From CAYYMH01 sp964472785 (GTDB taxonomy: Bacteria; Zhuqueibacterota; Zhuqueibacteria; Thermofontimicrobiales; Thermofontimicrobiaceae): DNA of 11,625 nt. The notes under the pieces were generated by a model, which was not told where the DNA came from, did not search any database, and was given only the letters and a program-made list of their open reading frames with translations. Positions 1 through 7,855 of this stretch are shown one piece after another; the stretch's first letter is position 1; the number at the start of each line of letters is the position of its first letter. Made by a program: the position numbers and the translations under genes. The stretch spans positions 1-11,625 of the forward strand of contig CAYYMH010000089.1 of NCBI GenBank assembly GCA_964472785.1, read 5' to 3'.

Positions 1-853
1 CTATTAAATCATAATCAGCCGAGTCATCATTAAAATCGCCCTGATTTGTACGAGTATTGCCCATCATATTTCCGATCATCATGCCGAAAATCATTCGGTC
101 ATAGTTGGTTGTGCCGATATTGGTAATATCGTACAACCAGAACAAGGCATCTTCAACTAAAGCGTTCGACCACTGAAATCCACGGACAGTTGCCTTTAAT
201 CCCAGACCACGTCTCAGTGTATCAGTGCTATCCGGATAAAAGGCGTATTCCGCCGCTTGATAATCATCCATAACATAAAAGCTTTCCTGATCTGCATTGA
301 AAACATTTTTGCCGAAATAGCCATTCCAGGAACCGGGCCAACCCGGATCGACCATATCTGTCATTTTATCAGGCCAAACTTCAGGCCAGGTAGCTTGAAA
401 TTGCGGACTTGCATTCAAGTCAGTCATGGCGACTTTTTTACTGTCCGGATTTGCATAGCCCGGCAACGGCATCCAGGTAAACCATTGACCGTTTGGTCCG
501 ATCTCGCCGCGTCTGGCTGCTCCCAATCCTTTTTGCGGACCATCCGGTGTGATGACAATGGGTTGCCCGTTTGTACCGAGGGTATCGATAAAAGTCCCCA
601 CAATGGTGCACGCATCCCCGACGTAAATATGACCCGAATTTTTAGGCCATTCACCACCGAAATCATTGGGGCTGTCTTCTTTACGGCCAAAAAATCCGGT
701 ATTGTAGAATGTCGTTTTAATTTGATTGCCGGAATGTAAGCCACTGCGAACCTCACTTGGTTGTCCGTGCGAGTGAGTTTGACTCATCCCAAACTCCGCA
801 TTCCAGCTTATGAAAAGAATTAAAATTAAAATAAGCAATGTAATTTTTTTCAT
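1..853 (-). CDS. Secreted surface protein, N-terminal 284 residues (runs off window)
   Basis: An open frame starts at ATG 851-853 and reads to the left edge without a stop, so the C-terminus is missing. A GAGG ribosome site lies 6 bases upstream of the ATG. The first 24 or so residues are a signal peptide (two lysines, then a leucine/isoleucine core). The mature part has a stretch like N-TGFFG (51-55) followed by GGEWP (66-70), and around 239-262 WLYDITN and a Met/Gly-rich strand, then an Asp-rich segment (273-282). From memory this pattern recalls large exported proteins of KSB1/Calditrichota-type genomes, often ending in a FlgD-like or type IX sorting domain; that end cannot be seen here. 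It begins 27 bases after the TonB receptor stop, so the two are almost surely co-transcribed. I infer a cell-surface or extracellular protein working with the receptor. No enzymatic motif is visible. Confidence 0.8.
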   Translation of the reverse strand, partial: MKKITLLILILILFISWNAEFGMSQTHSHGQPSEVRSGLHSGNQIKTTFYNTGFFGRKEDSPNDFGGEWPKNSGHIYVGDACTIVGTFIDTLGTNGQPIVITPDGPQKGLGAARRGEIGPNGQWFTWMPLPGYANPDSKKVAMTDLNASPQFQATWPEVWPDKMTDMVDPGWPGSWNGYFGKNVFNADQESFYVMDDYQAAEYAFYPDSTDTLRRGLGLKATVRGFQWSNALVEDALFWLYDITNIGTTNYDRMIFGMMIGNMMGNTRTNQGDFNDDSADYDLI

Positions 854-880
854 TTTCAACCTCTATGTGTTTATTTTTTT

Positions 881-3691
881 TTAAAAATTGACGGCGAAAC
901 CGATCTGTATCTGCCTTGGCTCCGAATACCATTCCGGATGGGTGAAATAGTCCTCTAGTGTTCCGATCCGACCGGAATCCTCAAAGATTCCAACCGAATC
1001 TAACGTGTATTCCGGTGAGCCGGTATCTGTCCATACCCACGTTGCATTTGGTGTATCGAATAAATTATATATTTTTGTGAAGAGGGTAAAATTCAATTCG
1101 GAAACTTTTAGATTATAATGTAAATAAATATCAAATGAATACTGATTCGGCAAACGGTCGCTGTTCTCACGAAGCTCATTATAAGCCCCACCTCCGGTTA
1201 CAGTACCTTTGGGGAACCGAGGTGTATAGGGTAGCCCGCTCCAGAAGCGACCTAACAGTGATACGCGGAATTTTTCAGTACCTACCCCAATCGTTCCGTT
1301 CAAAGTATGTCGTCGATCCCAGTTCATCGGAATTAAACTTCTTCGCGGCTCGCGTTGTGAATTTGCTGCATGGTAGGCATCCGCCGGATTTGAATGACTA
1401 CCTTCGGTGACCATGAACGAATAATCTACACTGGCTGAAAAATAGTGTGAATATCGCTTGTCCAGTGCCATGGTGAAACCACGGACGTTCGAATAATCTT
1501 TGTTTTCATAGCGGGAATATTTCGCGCTGCCGTAAGTATCGATCAATGGACTGGTTCCGACCCAATCCCGGACATCGCGATAGAACATCGTGATATCAAA
1601 TCCTACGTCATTGGTAATTTGTTGTTGTAATCCAATCTCATACATCACTGTTTTTTGTGGTTTCAAATCTGCATTACCAATAATTCTCGATCCTTCTGCT
1701 TCAGTGACTTTGAATTCCGTGGATGAATACAAATAGTCAAATTGAGGCATCTGAAAAAAGTGACCGTAGGAAAAGTGAATTACACCTTTTTCAGTAATTG
1801 GGTATGCAATACCTAACCGCGGACTAATTTTGTATTTCCCACTCGCCGCTTTGTACCATGTCTTTTTTCTTTCTTCAAGCGGGATAATGTTCGATGGATC
1901 GTCACGTTCGGCTTCGGGCAAATCCGGATTGATGTATTTATGTTCGTCCAATAACGGTTGATAAACATTGGGATCTTTCGAATCAGCCAAAACAACGCCA
2001 TCCGGATCAAAATAATCAAAGCGAATCCCGATATTCATAATCATATCTTTAAGTTCAATTTTATCCTGAATGTAGGCTGCGATTTCCACAGGTTTGTGAT
2101 TGTATTTATCATGATAAGGTGTGGATAGCTCAGGGACATAGGGTTGGAAGGGGACAATCTCTGCGTTTCTTTCCCGTTTCGGTTGAATGTTAAACCATTC
2201 TAAATCCAACTCATGCCGACGTATTTCAAAACCTGTTTTAATCTGATGGCTTTTAGTTATTTGACTGGTTAAATCAGCCTTGCCAATCCAAAAGGCTGAA
2301 CTTCTGTAAAAATGATCCAATTTGGTACCGCCATCCAGAAAACTGTAGGAAACATCGGTTCTCATCGAGTCAGGATGTACATATCCCGCCGGACTGTTCG
2401 GATCAATAACAAATGAATTCCCAGTCGTATCGCTGGGGTCCGGAATATAGGTAACACTTTGATACGGATTCTCGTAAACGTACTGTTCATAATCTGTGTA
2501 GAATTTAGTCACCTTGACTTCATAGAATGTTTTTGAAGAAAGTGCATGGTTGAAAGATAAAATATGGGTATTGCCCGAACTAAATTTTTGATAATCACCA
2601 TCTGGATTATATTTAAAGCCATGATCATAATTTCTGAATTCGTTATTATTCCAGAAAAGACCATAGCTCATTTTTGCCATTGGTGTTAATCGGTAAGACA
2701 ATTTCAACTGAGTACTGATTTTCTGGAAAGGATTCAGTGAAACCCATTCATCCGTTGACAGATAGCCGGTCGGTTTAAAACGCTTCTTTCCGTAGAACCA
2801 GCCCTCATTATCGAAGTATCGCAGCATTGAGAAAAAGTTCAGTCGGTCTCCCAAAAATGGGAACGGACCGCTCAGTGTGCCCTGTACATTAAAAGTTGAT
2901 AAGGGATTTATATGGTCTATATGATCAAAGATATCTGTGTTATTGCTCACATAATCTCCCATAAAAAATTGAACCTCACCATTATAATCAGAGCCCCCCT
3001 CTTTGGTTACGATATTAACGATACCGGACATCGCCTGTCCGTATTCGGCATTAAATGTTCCGCTGACCAACTGCAATTCCTGTATGGAGGCATTTTCCAC
3101 TTCTACCCCCAAATTACCGGAGTACACATCCGTCGCCGCAATGCCATCGATCCAGAAAGCGACTTCACCGGAGCGGCCTCCGCGAACATGCAAACCTCCG
3201 ACTGGATCTTTTACCAATCCGGCTTGCAACTCCAATACATCGCTCATTTCCTGAACAGGTAAGTTTCTGATTTCCTCTGAACCGACAGCAGAAAGCGAAG
3301 ATGTCATGTCGGGTTTGATTATCTCACGTTCAGCAACAACGGTAACTTCCTGCCCCAAATCCATTACCTCGGTGCCCAGTTCAAAACTTACTGTTGTCGT
3401 GAGATCGATGGAAACCCGGACATTTTCAATTCTCTTTTGCTGATAACCGATCATCGAAGCTCTCAACGTATAGACGCCGGGAGGAACATTAATGATCGTG
3501 TAATAACCCTCCAAATCTGTGGCAGCACCCATACTTGTTCCTTCAACAATAATATTGGTGCCAGGCAATGGATCACCGGTATCTGCGTCTTTCACGTACC
3601 CGGCTATTTTGCCGGTCGTTCCTGACTGCAACAGACTAACGACAAGGAACAAATATAAAATGATGACAAAACCTTTTGTGAAATATTTCAT
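881..3691 (-). CDS. TonB-dependent outer-membrane receptor with carboxypeptidase-regulatory-like domain
   Basis: A 936-residue outer-membrane transporter. It has a signal peptide (about 1-24), a carboxypeptidase-regulatory-like beta-sandwich (28-107, GYVKDADTGDPLPGTN then GYYTI and PGVYTL), a TonB plug (about 125-232, with HVRGGRSGEVAFWIDG and FNAEYGQAMSGIVNIVTK) and a long beta-barrel. It ends in IGFAVNF, the terminal aromatic expected for barrel insertion. Proteins of this plan import large ligands across the outer membrane using TonB-ExbBD energy; the ligand here is not evident. The start is taken at ATG 3689-3691 because AAAGGA precedes it closely and the signal peptide follows at once. 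A TTG 17 codons upstream would add a charged stretch ahead of the signal and is less likely. It lies 97 bases downstream of the LacI-type regulator with no terminator between, so it is probably in that regulon. No SusD-like partner is visible in the window. Confidence 0.93.
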   Translation of the reverse strand: MKYFTKGFVIILYLFLVVSLLQSGTTGKIAGYVKDADTGDPLPGTNIIVEGTSMGAATDLEGYYTIINVPPGVYTLRASMIGYQQKRIENVRVSIDLTTTVSFELGTEVMDLGQEVTVVAEREIIKPDMTSSLSAVGSEEIRNLPVQEMSDVLELQAGLVKDPVGGLHVRGGRSGEVAFWIDGIAATDVYSGNLGVEVENASIQELQLVSGTFNAEYGQAMSGIVNIVTKEGGSDYNGEVQFFMGDYVSNNTDIFDHIDHINPLSTFNVQGTLSGPFPFLGDRLNFFSMLRYFDNEGWFYGKKRFKPTGYLSTDEWVSLNPFQKISTQLKLSYRLTPMAKMSYGLFWNNNEFRNYDHGFKYNPDGDYQKFSSGNTHILSFNHALSSKTFYEVKVTKFYTDYEQYVYENPYQSVTYIPDPSDTTGNSFVIDPNSPAGYVHPDSMRTDVSYSFLDGGTKLDHFYRSSAFWIGKADLTSQITKSHQIKTGFEIRRHELDLEWFNIQPKRERNAEIVPFQPYVPELSTPYHDKYNHKPVEIAAYIQDKIELKDMIMNIGIRFDYFDPDGVVLADSKDPNVYQPLLDEHKYINPDLPEAERDDPSNIIPLEERKKTWYKAASGKYKISPRLGIAYPITEKGVIHFSYGHFFQMPQFDYLYSSTEFKVTEAEGSRIIGNADLKPQKTVMYEIGLQQQITNDVGFDITMFYRDVRDWVGTSPLIDTYGSAKYSRYENKDYSNVRGFTMALDKRYSHYFSASVDYSFMVTEGSHSNPADAYHAANSQREPRRSLIPMNWDRRHTLNGTIGVGTEKFRVSLLGRFWSGLPYTPRFPKGTVTGGGAYNELRENSDRLPNQYSFDIYLHYNLKVSELNFTLFTKIYNLFDTPNATWVWTDTGSPEYTLDSVGIFEDSGRIGTLEDYFTHPEWYSEPRQIQIGFAVNF

Positions 3692-3788
3692 AAATGTGTC
3701 CTTTCTGACTTTATTGATTGTATTTTTAAAAATATCAGCCAATTTAAGATCTGTTTTTTTTACTCAACGAAAAAAATCATTTTTTTAT

Positions 3789-4847
3789 TCATAGTGTCTC
3801 TGCCATTGATTTCTCCAGTTTTGCACCACATGTGTCACGCACAACTAACTCCGGATGAAAAAGTTTTTTAAACGCTCCGTTTTCCGAGCCATTCTGAATT
3901 TTGTTGATTAAATGATCAACAGCCAAAATACCCATTTCAAACATGGGTTGTTTCATCGTCGAAAGACCCAGATATTCAGACAATTCGATCCCGTCAAAGC
4001 CAATGATCGCGATATCATCAGGAATTTTTAACCCACTTTTTTGAATGGCTTTTATCGCGCCAACAGCCTGAATATCGCTGGCGACAAAAACAGCAGTGGG
4101 ACGCTCAGTATCTAAAGCGATTAGCTTTTCCATTGCCAGAAAACCTGCTTGCTTATTAAATCCGTCATTCTTAATAATTTCAGGGGGGTCTGATTGTTGA
4201 ACACAAATGACATATTTTGAATCCAATGGAATGTGGTGTTGGTTAAGCGCATTTTTAAATCCTCGGAGTCTTATTTGGGAAGGGACACTGTTTGGATTAC
4301 CATTGATCATACCAATTTTTATATGCCCCATTTTAATGAGATGTTCCGTGGCCAGATAAGCGCCCTCTTTATTTTCGATTGTGATCGAATCAAGTTTTTG
4401 GTGATAACTATCCACGAGTGTTGTCGGAAGTGTTGATTTCTTAAATTTTCCCGCAAACTCATCAGATATTTTCATTGAAATAATAAGAACACCATCTACC
4501 CTGCGTTCAGTCAATATTTTTTTAAAAATCTTTTCTTTTTTTTCAAACAAATCAACACTATACAATATGAGGTCGTATCCGTAGTTACTTAAGGTTTGCT
4601 GGACGCCGTTCAGTAGCTCAAAATAAAAATAACCTGTAAAAAAGGGGACGATACAGGCTATTGTGTTCGATTTTTTTCTCGCCAATCCTTGAGCCATTGC
4701 GTAGGGTTGATACTTGAGTTCCTTAATCACATCGAGCACTTTTTCTCGTGTCTTAGGCGCTATTTGAGGACTGTTATTAATAACCCGAGAAACCGTGCCG
4801 ATTCCAACTCCGGCTTTTTTGGCAACATCGTATATGGTAACTCTCAT
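3789..4847 (-). CDS. LacI-family transcriptional regulator
   Basis: A 352-residue, full-length LacI/GalR-type repressor. The N-terminal helix-turn-helix reads TIYDVAKKAGVGIGTVSRVI (4-23). The hinge helix follows at about 48-58, with the minor-groove Leu55-Ala56. The periplasmic-binding-protein-like effector domain runs from about 62 to 340, with IACIVPFF, VDGVLIIS, AVFVASDIQAVGAIKA and IAIIGFDGIELS segments. Such proteins usually bind a sugar or nucleoside and release DNA. ATG 4845-4847 has a GGAG ribosome site 8 bases upstream. Its own promoter carries a strong inverted repeat (4863-4884), so autoregulation is likely. The receptor and secreted-protein genes follow on the same strand, suggesting it controls their expression in response to the imported compound. 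The effector cannot be told from sequence. Confidence 0.95.
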   Translation of the reverse strand: MRVTIYDVAKKAGVGIGTVSRVINNSPQIAPKTREKVLDVIKELKYQPYAMAQGLARKKSNTIACIVPFFTGYFYFELLNGVQQTLSNYGYDLILYSVDLFEKKEKIFKKILTERRVDGVLIISMKISDEFAGKFKKSTLPTTLVDSYHQKLDSITIENKEGAYLATEHLIKMGHIKIGMINGNPNSVPSQIRLRGFKNALNQHHIPLDSKYVICVQQSDPPEIIKNDGFNKQAGFLAMEKLIALDTERPTAVFVASDIQAVGAIKAIQKSGLKIPDDIAIIGFDGIELSEYLGLSTMKQPMFEMGILAVDHLINKIQNGSENGAFKKLFHPELVVRDTCGAKLEKSMAETL

Positions 4848-4862
4848 AAAAGCGACTCCATT

Positions 4863-4884
4863 TATTTGGAAGGGCTTCCAAATA
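4863..4884 (-). promoter_or_regulatory. Probable LacI-family operator (22-bp inverted repeat)
   Basis: TATTTGGAAG and CTTCCAAATA form a perfect inverted repeat of 10-bp arms around a central GG. The inner part TGGAAG-GG-CTTCCA has the size and symmetry typical of LacI-family operators, which usually have a CG centre; here the centre is GG. It begins 16 bases upstream of the regulator start codon and lies at about +1 to +22 relative to the predicted promoter, so binding would block initiation or early elongation. Binding by the adjacent regulator is inferred. Confidence 0.75.
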
Positions 4885-4891
4885 CATTTAC

Positions 4892-4919
4892 AATATAAAA
4901 TAATTTTAACTTATGTCAA
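4892..4919 (-). promoter_or_regulatory. Promoter of the lacI-type regulator operon
   Basis: On the minus strand TTGACA (4914-4919, consensus -35) is followed after 16 bases by TATATT (4892-4897, 5 of 6 matches to the -10 consensus). Transcription would begin near 4884-4886, at the edge of the inverted repeat. No comparably good promoter was found in the 97 bases between regulator and receptor, so this site may serve the whole unit. Confidence 0.6.
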
Positions 4920-5006
4920 GTACTTTTTTATTTTTTTTTAAAGAAATGCTATTTTGTGAGTCAAAATTCCCATTTTGTTTAATTCCCATAAAATTATAAG
5001 GTAATA

Positions 5007-5126
5007 TTGTGGTCTAAACTGAATATGGCAGAACCGTCAAAAACAAAATTAACAAATTCCAAATCCGAATCAGTTTTGGTTTTTCTCATCCGGAAAGCAG
5101 TGGAAAACGGAGCAGTTAAATTTTAA
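5007..5126 (+). CDS. Candidate small protein of 33-39 residues
   Basis: An open frame of 39 codons from TTG 5007, or 33 from ATG 5025, ends at TAA 5124-5126. AAGG at 4998-5001 sits 5 bases before the TTG, whereas the ATG has no clear ribosome site. The product starts with a polar lysine/serine-rich half and ends with SVLVFLIRKAVENGAVKF, which could fold as an amphipathic helix. The ORF is about 35 percent GC, visibly less AT-rich than the DNA around it, which is what makes it worth listing. I do not recognise the sequence. It could be a true small protein, a remnant of a decayed gene, or chance. Confidence 0.25.
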   Translation: MWSKLNMAEPSKTKLTNSKSESVLVFLIRKAVENGAVKF

Positions 5127-5300
5127 ATTTATTTGACATTTAAATGTTACTAACCTTCTCTTAGACAAATACTTGTTGATTATTAATAGAAAATGTTGAT
5201 AATTTTTATAATTTTTTTGGAAAATGATTAGGAATTTCAAATATTATTTATTATATTTAGGGCTAATTTTAATTAATTTTCATTTAACTGGGAGATAGCA

Positions 5301-6311
5301 ATGCGTAGGATGTTAATTTTATTCATTGGTTTGACTTTGATTATTTCCATGTGTGGGCAAAAAACCCCAACCCTGGAAAAGGATACGCCAGCCTATCAAT
5401 TGGCAAAAGATTTATCTGCAAAAATAGAATATTTGGACCCGGATAAAGATAATGTTATCATTAAATCAAAAAATTTCGAACTAACTGTCGGTGAAATTAT
5501 TAAGCAATTGTACGACGGTGCCGGTAATCGTGCTGAAGGCTTGAAACAGATGGAAACAGATCAGTTGAAAAGTTATTTCAAAAGCGTGGCAGAAAGATTT
5601 GGGGAACAAAAATTACTTTTAAACGCTGCGAAGAAAAAAGGCATTACTATCACAGACACTCAAGTAGATAGTTTATTGCAAATGCAATATCAGCGGTCTG
5701 GCGGCGAAGAAAGATTCCAACAGATGCTCAATCAAAGCGGCGTGACGATAGATTATGTTAAGAGTGATATACGGAAAAATTTATTGATAAACGATTATTT
5801 ACAACAGCTTTCCGAGACAGATTCAGAAATTACCGAACAACAAATCCAGGATTACTATAATCAGGATAACATTGCCACCGTTCGCCACATTTTATTGAGG
5901 ACGCAGGGAAAAAATGATTCGGCGAAGCAGGAACTTCGGAATAAAATGGAGGACATTCTGAAAGAAGCGAAAGGCGGTGCGGATTTTGCGGATTTAGCGA
6001 ATCAATACAGTGAGGATCCCGGATCCAAAGAAAAAGGCGGATTGTACAAAGATTTTGAAAGAGGAACCATGGTCAAACCGTTTGATGAAGCCGTTTTTTC
6101 AACTCCTGTCGGTGAAATATCAGATATTGTTGAAACTGCATACGGCTATCATATTATTAAAGTCCTGGATCGAAAAAAAGAAACCAAACCTTTGGAAGAA
6201 GTTCGGGAAACCATTATCAATAAATTAGAGAATCAACAACGTTCCACGAATGCACAAGATCATATCGAGCAGTTGAAAGAAGAGGTTAACTTCGAGGTCG
6301 TCGAGTTTTAA
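5301..6311 (+). CDS. Parvulin-type peptidyl-prolyl cis-trans isomerase (SurA/PrsA-like), exported
   Basis: A 336-residue foldase. A short hydrophobic signal ends in IISMC, so Cys18 may be lipidated, although Met just before the Cys is not usual for a lipobox. Residues about 52-170 form a helical SurA-N-like chaperone domain. Residues about 192-291 are a parvulin (rotamase) domain with VRHILL (His196), FADLANQYSEDPGS, GGLYKDFERGTMVKPFDEAVF and YGYHIIKVLDRK (His284). The tail is helical. The protein would assist folding of exported or outer-membrane proteins in the periplasm, or anchored to a membrane. The start has a GGGAG ribosome site 6 bases upstream. It is the only long plus-strand gene here, apparently monocistronic, and is followed by a good terminator. 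The family is clear; whether it is a SurA or a PrsA functional equivalent is not. Confidence 0.92.
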   Translation: MRRMLILFIGLTLIISMCGQKTPTLEKDTPAYQLAKDLSAKIEYLDPDKDNVIIKSKNFELTVGEIIKQLYDGAGNRAEGLKQMETDQLKSYFKSVAERFGEQKLLLNAAKKKGITITDTQVDSLLQMQYQRSGGEERFQQMLNQSGVTIDYVKSDIRKNLLINDYLQQLSETDSEITEQQIQDYYNQDNIATVRHILLRTQGKNDSAKQELRNKMEDILKEAKGGADFADLANQYSEDPGSKEKGGLYKDFERGTMVKPFDEAVFSTPVGEISDIVETAYGYHIIKVLDRKKETKPLEEVRETIINKLENQQRSTNAQDHIEQLKEEVNFEVVEF

Positions 6312-6337
6312 TTATTAGGGAACACATCAAAAAAATT

Positions 6338-6370
6338 AAGCCACCTGACAGTTCGTCTGCGTGGCTTTTT
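6338..6370. terminator. Bidirectional rho-independent terminator
   Basis: AAGCCAC (6338-6344) pairs with GTGGCTT (6361-6367), with a short inner CAG/CTG or GAC/GTC pairing and a small loop. A T-run follows on the plus strand and an A-run precedes, so the hairpin carries a U-tract in both directions. It lies between the convergent ends of the isomerase gene and glgC and should stop both. Confidence 0.85.
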
Positions 6371-6394
6371 TATTATTGTATTTAAAAAAATAGA

Positions 6395-7687
6395 TTAATG
6401 GATAATTTTTGCATGAGATGGAATTACAGCACCTTTTGGAACAATAGTGATACCATCTCGCACAAAATAATAGTCACCGTCTTTGTCGGTTGCCTTTGGA
6501 TCCGTCCGTATCACGACATTATCGCCAATTCGAACATTTTTATCAATAATTGCTCTTTGAATCTCACAGTTTTTCCCGATCCCCAACTCCGGCTGATTCG
6601 TTTCAAATTGTTCCCGACTTTTGAGAATGGTTTCACCTTCAATAAAATCTGATCCCAACATGACCACCTCAGATAAGAATGTATTTTCACGTATTTTACT
6701 TCGCATCCCAACGACCGATTCCACAATGCGGGCGCCAATAATTTCAGAGCCTTCCACTAAGATACTATCCCTGATTTCAGAGCGGATCACCCGGCTGGGA
6801 GGAAGCGAACGCTGCCTCGTGTAAAAAGGCCAATCCGGTACATTCAGTTGAAACGGAGGAAGTGCTTTAACCAGAGAAATATTCACATCAAAATAAGACG
6901 CTATTGTGCCAATATCCTTCCAATAACCTGAAAATGGAAATGCCATCACTTTAAAGTTGTCAATAGAAGCCGGAATGATATCGTGACCAAAATCAGTACG
7001 TTCTTGAGGCTCCAATGCCTTTTTTAATACATTCGGTTTGAAAACATAAATACCCATCGAGGCCAAATAGCGTTCAGTTTGAAACTTCATCCCCAGGTTT
7101 TCAAACAATTCATTAGGCGCCGAAAAATGTTTGATCACTTTCGGATCCTTTGGTTTTTCAACAAACTCGTTTATGACACCAGCTTTATCTGCCTTGAGCA
7201 AGCCGAATTGATCCGCTTCTGAAAATTCCACCGGATAAACGCCAATAGTAATATCTGCATCATTCTCCTGGTGAAATTTGACGATGTCCTTATAGTTCAT
7301 CCGATAAAGATGATCACCGGAAAGTATCAACATTTGGCTGAATTCATAATAGGTGGTGTGTCGCAACGTCGCCCGGACAGCATCGGCGGTTCCCTGAAAC
7401 CATTGCTCACCGCGCGGCGTTTGCTCCGCTGCCAGCAAGTCAACGAAACCGTCAGTGAAGGTGTCAAACTGGTACGTTTGCATGATATGACGGTGAAGGC
7501 TCGCCGATAAAAATTGTGTGAGAACAAAAATGCGCTTAATTCCGGAATTTATGCAATTTGAAATGGGAATGTCAATTAGCCGGTATTTTCCGACGAAACT
7601 CACTGCCGGTTTTGCTCGCTCCTGAGTGAGCGGAAAAAGCCGTTTTCCCTGACCGCCTCCCATGATTACAGCCGTTGTTTTTTTCAT
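6395..7687 (-). CDS. glgC: Glucose-1-phosphate adenylyltransferase (ADP-glucose pyrophosphorylase)
   Basis: A 430-residue enzyme that makes ADP-glucose from glucose-1-phosphate and ATP, the committed step of bacterial glycogen synthesis, in the cytoplasm. Visible motifs are GGGQGKRL (10-17, nucleotide binding), KYRLIDIPISNCINSG (34-49), WFQGTADAVR (96-105), SGDHLYRM (123-130), EFVEKP (174-179; Lys178 matches the glucose-1-phosphate lysine) and GYWKDIGT (254-261). A left-handed beta-helix C-terminal domain starts at about 300. Length matches the family. ATG 7685-7687 is preferred over a TTG ten codons upstream because GGAG lies 7 bases before it and the fold begins at once. Lysines 34, 383 and 418 align by eye with known activator-site lysines (see findings). 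No other glycogen gene is visible. The upstream inositol-phosphatase-like gene is on the same strand but 371 bases away. Confidence 0.97.
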   Translation of the reverse strand: MKKTTAVIMGGGQGKRLFPLTQERAKPAVSFVGKYRLIDIPISNCINSGIKRIFVLTQFLSASLHRHIMQTYQFDTFTDGFVDLLAAEQTPRGEQWFQGTADAVRATLRHTTYYEFSQMLILSGDHLYRMNYKDIVKFHQENDADITIGVYPVEFSEADQFGLLKADKAGVINEFVEKPKDPKVIKHFSAPNELFENLGMKFQTERYLASMGIYVFKPNVLKKALEPQERTDFGHDIIPASIDNFKVMAFPFSGYWKDIGTIASYFDVNISLVKALPPFQLNVPDWPFYTRQRSLPPSRVIRSEIRDSILVEGSEIIGARIVESVVGMRSKIRENTFLSEVVMLGSDFIEGETILKSREQFETNQPELGIGKNCEIQRAIIDKNVRIGDNVVIRTDPKATDKDGDYYFVRDGITIVPKGAVIPSHAKIIH

Positions 7688-7827
7688 TGTGTCACTCCGA
7701 AATTTTGCAGGTTCCAATCTCTGTTAATGGTTTTCGATGTACTATTATCAATTATTCGTATATCAATCTTTATGTGAGACAATTCATCTGAAAAGAGAGC
7801 AAGTGATATCGTAACTACGATGTTCTG

Positions 7828-7855
7828 TTGACATCACTATTCAAAATAATAGAAT
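7828..7855 (+). promoter_or_regulatory. Candidate plus-strand promoter facing the inositol-phosphatase-like gene
   Basis: TTGACA (7828-7833, perfect -35) is followed after 16 bases by TAGAAT (7850-7855, 5 of 6 matches to -10). There is no plus-strand gene downstream. A transcript would be a small RNA or would run antisense into the minus-strand gene at 8059-9069. In AT-rich DNA this may be chance. Confidence 0.25.

Larger units (their letters stand above)
4885..5300. other. AT-rich divergent intergenic region
   Basis: Over 400 bases without a long gene, between the lacI-type regulator and the peptidyl-prolyl isomerase, which are transcribed away from each other. It holds the regulator promoter, a direct repeat AATTCCCAT (4965-4973 and 4981-4989), a candidate small ORF (5007-5126), a 12-bp palindrome ACATTTAAATGT (5136-5147), and a near repeat of TGTTGAT (5175-5181 and 5194-5200). 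A TATAAT at 5207-5212 could be the isomerase -10 box, but no good -35 box goes with it. No RNA gene or riboswitch was recognised. Confidence 0.6.

Noticed and set aside
257..739. Plus-strand open frame of 160 codons
   Set aside because: It lies opposite the secreted-protein gene, which has a ribosome site, signal peptide and coherent protein pattern; the plus-strand product looks random.
3760..3792. A-run and T-run after the regulator stop, as a terminator
   Set aside because: Only A/T pairing with a tiny loop and no GC stem; unlikely to stop transcription before the receptor gene.
5053..5064. ATTCCAAAT, resembling one half of the LacI-type operator
   Set aside because: No matching opposite half lies next to it, so it is not a palindromic site.
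5133..5161. TTGACA upstream of the isomerase gene as its promoter
   Set aside because: No -10-like hexamer occurs at 15-19 bases; the TTGACA overlaps the ACATTTAAATGT palindrome in AT-rich DNA.
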